From: Nemertoderma westbladi
Taxonomy: Eukaryota; Xenacoelomorpha; Nemertodermatida; Nemertodermatidae
NCBI GenBank assembly: GCA_032718475.1
Contig: JAUCBJ010007494.1
Span: 18,243 to 82,242 of the forward strand
DNA: 64,000 nt
Reading direction: 5' to 3'
Below the pieces are notes generated by a model. The model saw nothing but the letters and a program-made list of their open reading frames with translations, made no database searches and was not told where the DNA came from. The position numbers were made by a program, and so were the translations under genes. Of this stretch, positions 10,120 through 20,312 are shown piece after piece; the stretch's first letter is position 1; each line of letters starts with the position of its first letter.

Positions 10120-13100
10120 ATGTCTGACGCAAAGCAGAACCTGTCAGACAGTCTACTAGATACAACCGAGAGTGAAGTGACAGCAGAGAAACCGCATAAG
10201 AGGGATGCCATTGACATCTATCTGTCAGACTATCAGCGTTTTTTGGGAGATGAAGAGTTGAGGAGAAGGCTAGAGGGACTTAGCCCTAATAGCGAAGGAG
10301 CCAAACTCGTGTTAGATGCGATTGATGTGGATAGGTTAGCGGCGAACCAAGCTAAATTCGATGAACAACTCCGCATCGCTAGAGAACAAGAAGAACAAGT
10401 AAAGAAAAAACGTATAGAAGACAGAAAGATAGCAGCAGTGGCAGAGGCGGAAAGAAAAGCGACCTTGGCAGAAGCAGCGGCAGAGGCAAAAGCGGCAGCA
10501 GCAGAAGCAGAGGCAAAGGCAACAAAAGCAGCAGCAGAAGCAAAGGCAGAGGCAAAAGCGGCAGCGGCAGAGGTAAAAGCGGCAGCGGTGGCGGAAGCAG
10601 AACGGAGAGCATCTGAAGAGGCAACCCAACTAGAGTTGGAAAATCTTCAAGAGAGGCAAGACAACTTCAATAAACAGTTAACAGCTAGTAATATGCAGAT
10701 GATGAGTCGATCTACTCCCAAAAGACAGGGATATACATCATCGGAGGAAGGCGATACCACCGATACTGAAGGCAAAGGAAATAGATCTCGTCTAAGCAGA
10801 CGTAAAAGAACATTCCACCGTCAGAAATTGCCTGATTTGCCTCCAGCTGTTAGAAGGCAACTAAATAACACCAACTTAGGTAGTACAGAGCCCACAGACC
10901 AAATAATTAAAATAGAAAGACTCCCTACTATAGTGGATGAGCCTGAAATAAGTAGGCCTGTTCTTGAAATCACCCCTACGGTAATAGATACATCTGTGCT
11001 CCCTGAAGCTACCTATAAATTCCCTCTACATAGCACTAAGCTACCTGTGCCCCGTAGGACTGCCCGAGAGACAGTTCAGGTCCTGGACCCCGAGCGAAAT
11101 ATTCCGAATTTGTCGCCCGTTGTCCCTTGTCTGCCCGCTACGACGTTGGCGGATCCCGTTTCGGCGGTTGATTGGGTAGACGAGAGACGGCGGGGGATGG
11201 ATATTCTCCTCGGAGAGATGAAGGAGAATCGGATACGCTCCTCCCAACAGGTCCGAGAGTTGGAAGGGACTGTCCAACATTTAAAGGGAACAGTGAGGGA
11301 AAGCAAGTTGGAGTTGCAAGAAGTGCAGCAAAATATCGCGCTAGAGCGCGATAAATTAGTAAGTTTACAAAAGGGTATACCACCACCCTCTGTAACAATG
11401 TGTCAACCTGTTAGGTCTGAAGTATTGCATGCGCAAGGTGTGGAGCCTACACGCATATATACTGCTAGCGAAGTAGAAACTCCTATAGTGAACCCTATTA
11501 AGGGTAATTATAGACCTGTTGATAATGATATTCCCTATAGAACTGATCATAATCCGAGAAATTTATATACCGATAACTCGATATTAAATAGCACGATGGC
11601 CCAAGAAAGTTTTACGCGTCAAATGGCTAGAACCGAAGCCCGGCAAGCGGTAAAGGTTGGAGAGATTGTCAAGTTCAATGGAGATGAGATGAAATGGTTA
11701 CCTTTTAATGAATATTACAAAGATAACATACAGAACTCTGTACTATCTAATGGAGAGAAACTTAGATTCCTCATCGAATGTTTGGAAGGACCTCCCAAGT
11801 CAATGGCGTTAAAATTTATTGGACATCCAGATGGATTAAGACAAGTTTGGGATACACTAAACATCAGGTATGGTAATAGGAATGACATAGCTGGGTATTT
11901 GTATGCAAAATTAATGGCGCCCCGAAAGTTTCTTAGCAGCGGGATTATAGAGTTTTCCGATGAGATTCAGGAGATCTGTAGACAATTAGATTGGCTAGGT
12001 AAGTCTCATGAATACCAGAATTCTATGGTTGTAAGAGCCTTAGCATCTGCTTTGCCCAAGGGTGGAGTAGGTACACGCTGGGATAAGAAGGTGTTATATA
12101 TGATGGAACAACAACGACGAGACCCTACCATGACTGATCTCATGTCATTCTTAGATAGAGAAGTGAAATTACAGCTCCTAAGGCAGTCCAGAGAGAAGAC
12201 ATTGGAAAACAAGGTAAGTGAGAAACCCGTTTCTAGGAGAAGGGTAACACCAGTATGTTATACCGACGACGGTGAAAGCCAAACCTCTCAAGGAGAGGAC
12301 AGCGGGAAAGACACTGACAGACCTTATTATGTCAATAAAATGCCTAAAGAACAGGTAAGTAAATCCAAGTCTCGACCCAATGACAGAAGGGAACCGATAC
12401 AAAAAACCCCTCCTACGTCTCCTAAAGGAATTCAGGTGAGAAAGCCCGAGGAAAGAACAAGTGTGCACCACATAGCACAGGTTAAAGTAAGTAACATCAA
12501 GCCGAAATGTGTGCTGTGCGACGGGCCCCACCGTTTAAATGCGTGTGATAAATTCCTGAGGAAATCACTCGAGGATAGACGTGAAGTCATGTGGGATAAG
12601 CGGTTGTGTTATAATTGCCTCAGACGAGGACACCAACGGCGAACCTGTAACTCCGACGCAAGGTGTGCAAAGTGCGGCGCAAAACATCATATCTTGTTGC
12701 ACACGGAATTCGAACGAAACAGCCCGAGTCAGGTAAGTGAGTCCGAACTACATGTCCAATTCAGTGATGTGAACGACACTGATCAATCTGAGATGGAAGG
12801 ATTCTATACGGACGAGTTCTCCGACCAAAACGAATCCTGTTACCTAATAAACACCACCGCAGTGTATCGAGCACTCGTGTATGAGAAAGACACAGACGGC
12901 GACCTTACCTTAACTACTTCCGATCAACAACCATCTTGGAAAGCGCCAACTTCCAATATAGGGATCCGAGAGTTTCCTGTGGTGCAGGTAAGGGTGCACG
13001 GACCTAAACGGAGTTATGTAGTGAACGCCCTCCTGGACTCCGGCAGCACAGGAACATTCATCGATAAAGAGCTAGCCGAAGATATATTTGCTGGACAGCC

Positions 13101-14250
13101 CAAGTTCCAAACTAAGCTCAACATGTCTGGCATTATGCAAGTTTGGAAATCTACAATAACAGCTGCTGATTATTATGTAGGCGCGTTGTCCACCCCACAA
13201 GACGAACTAGGAGAACACAGCATAAGGTCAGTGAAAATGGTGGCTATAAAGAACTTCGCTACTACTCAAGCAGACCTTTATAATTGGGATGAGGATGAGA
13301 GCATACAACATCTTAACATACCTCGATTCCAGACTGATTATCCTGGAGTGCAAATACTCATCGGCCAAAACGCGCATGAGGCGCTGGAGACATTAGAGAA
13401 ACGACCTGCTCAACCGCAGCCACTACAGACCTATGCGGTAAGAACTAGAGTAGGTTGGTACCTTACTGGACCTTCCCGTAGAACGCTCAGGGAAAGACTG
13501 CTTCAAGATCGTGTCTGCCAGGTGAGTGAATGGGAAGACGATACTAGTGAGGGAGACGACCCAACTGAGGGAACACCACACTCCTCAGATAATGACAATC
13601 TTAGCTCCAATGTAGATCAATGGAGATATTGCCCCAAGAAGTTTAATCCAACGGACATCGCTTCCAGAGGAGCAACTCCTCAAGAACTGACAGATACTAT
13701 AGACCGGTTAGGTGAACCCGACTTCCTGAGTAAGGAGAATGAATGGCCTCCCCATCTTACTCCGACTGAGATTAGACCAGCCAAGGGAGCGGAGAAAGTC
13801 GAACCTGAAACCCGGACGGGTGGATCGGAGTTATTTGAACCCGGGATAGATCTGTCGGTATTACATGTTGCCAGGGACGACGCCGTGGATCTGGGCCTCC
13901 CCTCCGCGAGTGGATCCTTCATGAAGATCAGAGAGAGCGATTGGAGCTCTGGAACATCAGACGTCTCGCAGGGACTCTCACCTCTCCTGCAGAGAGCGAC
14001 GGACCACTATAGCTCCTGGAATCGGCTTTGTGACGCCGTCATATACTTTGAGCGATGTTTCTATCGTCACTATTCCAGGACGAAGAGGAAACCTGGAATT
14101 GTATTCAGGATGCAGCGACTCAATCACCCAGTCGGTCGTTTGTGTTTATCGGAAGGGAATGGAGGACTCTCCGGAAACTGTGGAAGACAAGATTCTCTTC
14201 CCACGACCACCTCCCTAATCCTTCAAACATCTAGGGACTCCATAACGTAA
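10120..14250 (+). CDS. Element B Gag-protease polyprotein with in-frame deletions of RT/RNase H and integrase
   Basis: The 1376-residue frame starts MSDAKQNLSDS at the same ATG as C. In order it has a short N-terminus; an Ala/Glu/Lys-rich coiled coil (about residues 85-185); a basic linker; a capsid-like Gag region (about 500-690); zinc fingers from residue 797 (CX2CX3HX4C, CX2CX4HX4C, CX2CX4HX3H, the BEL/Pao arrangement); and an aspartic protease with LLDSGSTGTF (catalytic D973). The protein then jumps from SSDNDN to SNVDQWRYC and from HYSRTK to RKPGIVF, omitting RT, RNase H and the integrase core, and ends in the polyprotein tail. Compared with C it also lacks 289 residues near the N-terminus. 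All three losses keep the frame open, consistent with selection for Gag-protease supplied to trans-mobilised RNA. Five GTAAGT-type donor-like sites lie in the Gag region. Confidence 0.9.
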   Translation: MSDAKQNLSDSLLDTTESEVTAEKPHKRDAIDIYLSDYQRFLGDEELRRRLEGLSPNSEGAKLVLDAIDVDRLAANQAKFDEQLRIAREQEEQVKKKRIEDRKIAAVAEAERKATLAEAAAEAKAAAAEAEAKATKAAAEAKAEAKAAAAEVKAAAVAEAERRASEEATQLELENLQERQDNFNKQLTASNMQMMSRSTPKRQGYTSSEEGDTTDTEGKGNRSRLSRRKRTFHRQKLPDLPPAVRRQLNNTNLGSTEPTDQIIKIERLPTIVDEPEISRPVLEITPTVIDTSVLPEATYKFPLHSTKLPVPRRTARETVQVLDPERNIPNLSPVVPCLPATTLADPVSAVDWVDERRRGMDILLGEMKENRIRSSQQVRELEGTVQHLKGTVRESKLELQEVQQNIALERDKLVSLQKGIPPPSVTMCQPVRSEVLHAQGVEPTRIYTASEVETPIVNPIKGNYRPVDNDIPYRTDHNPRNLYTDNSILNSTMAQESFTRQMARTEARQAVKVGEIVKFNGDEMKWLPFNEYYKDNIQNSVLSNGEKLRFLIECLEGPPKSMALKFIGHPDGLRQVWDTLNIRYGNRNDIAGYLYAKLMAPRKFLSSGIIEFSDEIQEICRQLDWLGKSHEYQNSMVVRALASALPKGGVGTRWDKKVLYMMEQQRRDPTMTDLMSFLDREVKLQLLRQSREKTLENKVSEKPVSRRRVTPVCYTDDGESQTSQGEDSGKDTDRPYYVNKMPKEQVSKSKSRPNDRREPIQKTPPTSPKGIQVRKPEERTSVHHIAQVKVSNIKPKCVLCDGPHRLNACDKFLRKSLEDRREVMWDKRLCYNCLRRGHQRRTCNSDARCAKCGAKHHILLHTEFERNSPSQVSESELHVQFSDVNDTDQSEMEGFYTDEFSDQNESCYLINTTAVYRALVYEKDTDGDLTLTTSDQQPSWKAPTSNIGIREFPVVQVRVHGPKRSYVVNALLDSGSTGTFIDKELAEDIFAGQPKFQTKLNMSGIMQVWKSTITAADYYVGALSTPQDELGEHSIRSVKMVAIKNFATTQADLYNWDEDESIQHLNIPRFQTDYPGVQILIGQNAHEALETLEKRPAQPQPLQTYAVRTRVGWYLTGPSRRTLRERLLQDRVCQVSEWEDDTSEGDDPTEGTPHSSDNDNLSSNVDQWRYCPKKFNPTDIASRGATPQELTDTIDRLGEPDFLSKENEWPPHLTPTEIRPAKGAEKVEPETRTGGSELFEPGIDLSVLHVARDDAVDLGLPSASGSFMKIRESDWSSGTSDVSQGLSPLLQRATDHYSSWNRLCDAVIYFERCFYRHYSRTKRKPGIVFRMQRLNHPVGRLCLSEGNGGLSGNCGRQDSLPTTTSLILQTSRDSIT

Positions 14251-15905
14251 CAACATATGGAGTGGGTGTGTGACTCTATTATTTTATATTATTTTATTAT
14301 TTTTATATTTCTGTATGTATTACTATGTAATTTTATTATAATCGTTTTCTTTAATTTTATTCAGTAGAATGTTATTTTAGCGATTATTTAGTAGATTAGT
14401 GCAATATATATTCGCGTTTATTACTTAATTACGTATATATTATATTTAATGCGACGGCAAGAAATAATTCTTTTCCTCTTTCCTTACTGTCCGTATCATA
14501 TTATAAATACGTGACTACAGTAAGATGAAATGTCCGTACTTATTAAAGTACAATAAAGCCACTACTATATTTAAGTATTATTGGTAGGCAGAGTATTAGG
14601 AATGCAAAGTTCAGATCCTCGTGTCTCGGCTAAACCAAGCTCTGGGTAGACCTTGGAAACGACTTGCCTCTTCACACTGACATTGCTTCGTGCGATATTG
14701 CTCTCATACCGTATATTAAATAATACATATAGTAGCGTGATGTCTCTTTAACAGTAGCGTGTAACGCAAAATAAATCTGTTAAACCCTTTGACCATCTGT
14801 AATTCTAGTCGATTAAGATATCGCGGCACCCACCGATATCCTTGAAAGACAAATTCTAGAATCAGTGGTTAACGTCCCCAGACAAGTTCTGGAATAAATC
14901 GGTGCCCATCTCAAATATTAATTAGTTAATATTTACAAATCAAATAAGTCAAAATCTGTAAAATCCAGATCCTTCAACAATTCTAGTCAATTAAGATATC
15001 GTAGCATTTACCGATATTCTTAAAGAGACAATTTCTTAGAATTAAGGATCTTGTGCCCCTAGACATGTTCTAGAATCAAAATATGTCCATTTAATTATCA
15101 AATAATAAAATTTCAGGGAATAAATTTAAATTCATGCCTTTTAATGAATTTAATAAATTGCCATTTTACGCAATTTATAAAGTTCCCAAAATTCCATTAA
15201 TTAATAGATCAAGGGAGCGGAGATTTATCTTATCATGCGTATGAGAGTGTGAAAGTCTCCCAAACATAGTTAATAGCCGATAAAATTCTTAAAGTCATGT
15301 ATAAACAGGACATTGACTATTAAAGAATTCCTATTAAATAACATCCCAGATCTGTATGCATTGGAATTACTCTAATTCTACCGCTAGCTTTGCATAATGT
15401 CACCATAGCAACAACCACGCTAGAATTAGAATTGAGTTAAAAGAACAATAGAAAGCTTGTCCCATTGAATAGCATAGGGAATAAATAGCGCACTACTAGT
15501 ATCCAAGGATACATAATAATACAGTGACATTCTGGAAGGCATTGACTAACGGACAAATGGCTCGAATGTGTGTAATTTGTGACAAGTTGTGTGTGTGGTA
15601 TTTGTGAGTTTATAGGTGAATGTTACTGCTAAGGTGTGTTTACAGTAGCCAGTAGCAATCGTAAAGTAACCTAACTCTCCAAGGAATACCTGAAGTACAT
15701 CTAAGTCTTTGGGACGGACAGTCGAGTGACTTGTGCCGGTTGTCGTTGTCGTTGTGCGGCTACGTCGTTGGCGAAAGTACAGCGGCGACGACACATCGGC
15801 GCTGAGGATCTCGTACTGTCCGGGGGTTAATTGGAGTAGGCAGCGACGCTCGCTAGCCTGAATATAAACTCCTTATAATGTGGATAAACTCATATATAGC
15901 AGACA
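14251..15905 (+). other. Element B spacer with tandem structured RNA elements
   Basis: Non-coding and alignable to A and C. Two tandem elements begin AATTCTAG at 14801 and 14979. The first has the stem ATATCG/CGATAT, loop GGCACC, hairpin CCAGA/TCTGG and downstream GGTGCC. The second has CTAGA/TCTAG and GCAT/ATGT. These agree with the C copy and differ from A by paired substitutions. A minus-strand open frame at 15546-15794 shows no coding evidence. Confidence 0.7.
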
Positions 15906-17188
15906 TGACGGAGTTGATGGAAGATGTTCTTGGTATCGGGGAGCGATATACTCTACTTTTGCAAGCGTTTGTTGATAGCTTAATACGCGGCGACGTTAGT
16001 CCAACTGCTGCGGAGGACGATGGTCGTTATATCGAACCGCCAATGTCCCAAGAGCAGCTCACGCGTGAGTTGGACTATAGAAAATTCGCTGCTCGATATA
16101 CGCGGCGTAATGGTATGTATATGGGCTTCTTAACTACTGGTCATCCTATCGATTTACACAATACGGACTATGTCGACTATATATCCTGCCCAGCGGAGTC
16201 GGAACCATAAACGGAAATTCGAATGCGAAAATTCTATTCGAAATCGACTCGAAAGAAAAGACACTTAAGAAACAAATGGACGCGGTAACTCCAAAGTATA
16301 TTTGGAATTCTTGATAGAAGCATTGTAACAACAAATAAATGTCACCCGCGTTTACCCTACCAGACGTGCGTCTTTGGTATTATTACGATAAAAGCCCTAG
16401 ACCCAAATAATAAACGGAAAGACATAAACATCCATGTAAACCGAAACTTGTTGACGTATCACCTATGCTCACTCGGCTCGAACGATCCTGGAGTAAACCT
16501 ACGATCAGAGTCCCGGAATACTCGGTCAAACCTCCTCATTCCTTAGTTGGACCTCAGACTTGCGATCCTGGTGGTGTCGCGGATCCTCGCGGACGGTATT
16601 CACTGTTCAAGATCTAGTGCTACCCTAACAATTAATCGGTAACACTCCGACAGTGATTTCTAGCTAGCCGCCCATCTTACCTAGCTGGATTATGACGCAG
16701 ACACCTAATATCATTATCCAATCGTATGGTCGTCCCGTTTAACGCGATACAACCCTTCATCAAGGTGAAGGAGAGCATTGTACGAAACGAGTTAAACGCT
16801 ATTCTATAAAGATCAAAAAGGAAACCTGCGTTTGTTCAGATAAACGTAAGTTATAACAGTAAGTCCAATCGATAAACGAATTGGCCTTATCTCAATTCGA
16901 TTGGGAAATCCAGAATCTCTAAGAAGTTATCGAACTTGGACGATCCTATTCTCTGCGAGAGTTTTTGGATGAACGTATCCAGCTACGAGCGGAGGAAAAT
17001 CAGCTCGAGGAGAAGCATATCGAAACGGCAGATACCCCGACCACAATCCTACACCTTCTGATGCAATCATATTGCACCCTTCACCCAGGAGTTATGGCCC
17101 TCCTAGTAAAGTGGCTCCCCCCAAAGAGAAAAAGACTCTTGCTAGCCTCAAAAAACTGCGTAAACGCCGTCTGCGTAAGAAAGACTAA
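15906..17188 (+). pseudogene. Element B ORF2 remnant
   Basis: This starts MTELMEDVLGIGERYTL like the C ORF2 and follows it for about 90 residues to HPIDLHNTDYVD, then meets stops and frameshifts from about 16205. Recognisable pieces continue (near 16500, then DERIQLRAEENQLEEKH at 16967). The sequence then jumps to the ORF2 C-terminus (CTTCTGATGCAATC and the basic tail, out of frame), omitting the central and zinc-knuckle regions (about 500 residues). The same junction, near GATACCCCGACC, occurs in A, so the loss is ancestral to the subfamily. The contrast with the intact Gag-protease ORF suggests ORF2 was not needed in cis. Confidence 0.85.
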
Positions 17189-17231
17189 CTGTTTAGAGTA
17201 TCTTTATGTTTTAGAAACTGTGATTTTTATA

Positions 17232-17266
17232 TTTTATAGACTGAAAATCCCATTTTCTGGGAGCGG
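17232..17266 (+). promoter_or_regulatory. Conserved hairpin and plus-strand primer region before the element B 3' LTR
   Basis: TCCCA-TTTTC-TGGGA forms a short hairpin followed by GCGG directly before TGTAAAAG. The purine-rich GGGAGCGG takes the place of a polypurine tract but contains one C. The same arrangement occurs at 19101-19124 in A and 55022-55044 in C. Confidence 0.6.
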
Positions 17267-18495
17267 TGTAAAAGCTTTTACTGAATTGTCCGGTTATTTT
17301 TCCTTATTTTTCCCGTAAAGTACTCTGTAGTTGGTTTACCAGGCATAAAAAGGCCGTGTCCTTGCTGTACTGGTGTTTTAGCGGACATAAGAGCTATTTC
17401 TTCTGTATTTGTACTTTAGAGGACATAATCCGTAATTCCGTGACGTAAAAGCACGATACTCTTGAAAACAGTGTCGCTACCATGACGACGGCTAGCAGCT
17501 GATATTGCCACGTCGACGTTTCTTTGTTTCTCTGTTCTCTCGTTGTTCAGGTTGACCAATCAGAGCGTTTGTTATCTCTGTGTTGGAGGTATATACAGAA
17601 ACTCAGTAGTTCAGTGTTATTGTTTTTGTCCAGAGCCTAAGAACCGGCTTTGGCACCTCCGTGTTTTAGTTTTTAGTCTTACACTAGTAGGTTTAATTAT
17701 AAAGGGCATATATCCTTTAACGCACCTACCTGACTCATGGAATCACTGCATACTGATGACTGATGTCTGCATACTGCAGTACTGCATACACTGCATACTG
17801 TGTAACATTGTGCATACCTTTATATTGTTATACTGCTATTTACCGTCAGTTCTTCATAATATGGTTGATGAATAATTATATTTGGAATAACGATAAACAA
17901 CCCCGAAACCCAATGTTCTTGATATACCGAAGGTAAGAGAGAAGGGTTACAGATAAACGATTGTGACTTATGTTAAAGTGGTTTGAAGTGAATCTAATGT
18001 TATTTGATAGACCCTACATGAGCCAGTCTGTGTTCCTTATATATGTGACTAAAATCAGTGAAGATCGGCAGATTAGTGTGCAGTATTGTGCAGCATTGTG
18101 TATGAGTGAGTCTGTTAAAGAAGCATTCCTAAAGAATGCGCCATATATGTGAATTATAATTAAGCCATATCGTTGTGAGTGGTTTAAGTCATAACTCTGT
18201 TTATATAGATAAAGCGCCACGTCCTAAAGGAACTGTTAATATTCCCGAAGGTGAATAATATTGTCAGAGATTATATAATACTGTCAGTCGAATAATACAT
18301 TAGGCTTACATAGCAATAAAATTAAACCGTCGAACCCAATCTCCCGGGAATTTCCAGCGGGTGAATGGTCGCGCACGGATTGGTTTCGACTAGTGTAGTG
18401 AATCAAATACTTGTCATAGACTAAAAACTGATTTAATATCTAGAAGACATCTTAATTTGGTGGGTTAAACTGCCAAAGGTCTGAAAGCGCGAACA
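17267..18495 (+). repeat. Element B 3' LTR
   Basis: 1229 bp, TG...CA, matching the 5' LTR except for C at 17514 (T at 6994) by eye. It carries the same 12-mer complementary to the priming site, the same splice-donor motif, the 60-codon frame at 17970-18152 and AATAAA at 18315-18320. Confidence 0.95.
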
Positions 18496-19061
18496 CAATT
18501 AGTCGGTGGCACCCCGGTTGTGGGCTTCCTAGATATTAGCCCATCCTACCTAGCCGGATTGGGACGCGGACATTTAATATCGCCGTTTAACTCTTACCAT
18601 CGTCCCGGTTTAACACCGATACAACCTGTCACCAAAGTGGAGGAGAGCGTTGTACCAAACGCGTTAGACGCTATTCTACAAAAGATCAGAAAAGGAACCT
18701 ATGCTTGTTCAGATAAACGTAAATTGCACTAGCAAGTCCAAGCGGTAAACAAAGTAACTTTATCTCAGTTCGATCGGGAAATCCAGAATCTCTAAGAAGT
18801 TATCGAACTTGGACGACCCTATTCTCCGCAAGAATTTTTGGACGGACACATCCAACGACAAGCGGAGGAAAATCAGCTTGAGGAGAAGCATATCAAAATG
18901 GACGAGACACCGACCGTAACCCTAAACCTTCTGATGCAATTGTATTGCACCCTTCACCCAGGAGTTATAGCCCTCCTAGTAAAGTGGCTCGCCCCAAAGA
19001 GAAAAGGACTCTTGCTAGCCTCAAAAAACTGCGTAAACGCCGTCCGCGCAAGAAAGACTAA
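18496..19061 (+). pseudogene. Element A ORF2, 3' part
   Basis: This starts with the right copy of the CAATT duplication and continues the interrupted ORF2 as LVGGTPVVGFLDISPSYLAG, matching residues from 322 of the C protein. A stop follows KRKLH at about 18730. Coiled-coil fragments (QAEENQLEEKH) then join directly to the C-terminal segment, with the same roughly 500-residue loss as in B. The basic tail (LASLKKLRKRRPRKKD) and its stop are still readable in a third frame up to 19061. Confidence 0.87.
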
Positions 19062-19124
19062 CTGTTTACAGTATTTTTATATTATAGAAACTGTATAGAA
19101 TTAAATCCCATTGTCTGGGAGCGG

Positions 19125-20312
19125 TGTAAAAGCTTTTGCGGGATGTAACTGGCCCTTTTTCTCCGCAATCCAGTTTTCCCTCAATGCGCTCAAATACTCT
19201 AAAACTGCCTGGCTTGAGTGACGCAGTCTGCTGGCTGATTGGCTGATTTGCTGTGCGTGTATGGCCTCTTTGTTCTGTTCGATCAACCAATCAGAACAAT
19301 GATCGACCAATCAGAGCGATTTCGCCTTGTGTTGGCTGTGGGCTGCAAAGGCTAGGGTGGTTTGGCATTTAGACATTCGTGGAACCTGTGGAATATGGAG
19401 CTCCGCCAATGAGAGCTATTTCTCTTTGTGTTGAAAGATACCTACAACAGCCCACAGGGATCAGTGTGTTGGTTTTCCAGATGCCTGAACATCGGCTATG
19501 GAATAATTATGTGTTTCAGACTTTAGCCAAACATTAGAACGGCTTTGATTACCGGAACGTATAACTGTTATCAAACCAATGCATGACTCGCATACCTGGC
19601 ATATCAGACTCAGTATATGCCTTTCACCACATTATTTTACTGCTATTTACTGTCGGTTGTTAATTGTATCTGTTGATGGAATATTGTTATATTTGGATAA
19701 TATCGATAAATAATCATAAAACCCCATCTTCTTGATATACTGAAGGTAAGAGACCGGTTACATATAGCAATTGCGACTTATATGATATTGGTTTTGGAGT
19801 GAATCTAATGCTATTTCATAGGCACTACATGGGTCAATTGCTGTTCTCTTTATATGTGACTAAAATTAGTGAAGGTCGGCATATCAGTGTGCAGTATTAT
19901 GCGGTACCGGTAGTGTGCATGATTGTGACAGATAACTAAGCATCTCCTAAAGAATGCGCCTTATACGTAAATCAATAGCCATCCCGTTGTGTTTAGTGTA
20001 AGTCATAGGTCTATTTATATATTTAGAGCGCCACGTCCAAAAGGAACTGTTAATATCTCCCGAAAGTGAATAATATTTGTCAGAGATTATATATTAACGA
20101 TCAATCGAATAATACAGTAGGCCTACACCACAATAAGGTCAGAGCCCCCGAATCCAGTCTCCCGGGTATATCCAACGGGTGAATGGTCGCGCATAGGCTG
20201 GCTTCGGCTAATGTAGTGTATCAAATACTCGTCATAGGCTAAAGTCGATTTATAATCTAGAAGACACCTAAATTAGGCGGGTTAAACTGCCTAAGGTCTA
20301 AAAGCGCGAACA
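19125..20312 (+). repeat. Element A 3' LTR
   Basis: It runs TGTAAAAGCTTTTGCGGG to AAGCGCGAACA, 1188 bp. It has two CCAATCAG boxes (near 19286 and 19306), the donor motif GAAG|GTAAGAG with GT at 19746, and R/U5-like blocks shared with B and C. The 60-codon LTR frame is broken here. The TATATCCTTTAA 12-mer is absent. It is followed at once by satellite beginning CTGGTGGAAGGG. Confidence 0.92.

Larger units (their letters stand above)
6747..18495 (+). mobile_element. Element B: young BEL/Pao-derived element with Gag-protease ORF only
   Basis: The element is 11.75 kb, bounded by 1229-bp LTRs that differ at one position I can see (T at 6994, C at 17514, a CpG-to-TpG change) and by the CAATT duplication. 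The order is 5' LTR, 2.1-kb leader, a 1376-codon Gag-protease ORF, a 1.65-kb spacer with tandem RNA elements, an ORF2 remnant full of stops, then the 3' LTR. It has no RT and no integrase catalytic core, so it must have been mobilised in trans. Near-identical LTRs mean a recent insertion. It shares the pol and ORF2 deletion junctions with A, so it belongs to an established deleted subfamily and did not decay in place. Confidence 0.92.
2712..20312 (+). mobile_element. Element A: 5'-truncated, decayed BEL/Pao retrotransposon interrupted by element B
   Basis: A consists of a Gag/protease remnant (2712-4161), a conserved spacer (4162-5780), an ORF2 remnant split by element B (5781-6746 and 18496-19061) and a 3' LTR (19125-20312). 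The 5' LTR, leader and Gag N-terminus are absent, and the left edge abuts satellite DNA. The 3' LTR ends in CGCGAACA like those of B and C and is followed at once by satellite (CTGGTGG), so A probably landed in the satellite and later lost its 5' part. The shared RT/RNase H and ORF2 losses tie A to B. Frameshifts and LTR divergence make it the oldest of the three copies. Confidence 0.88.

Noticed and set aside
10336-10629. Cys/Leu-rich minus-strand frames opposite the Gag coiled coil
   Set aside because: Antisense of GCA/GCG/GAA-rich coding sequence; shadows of the real Gag frame. The same applies to 43162-43473.
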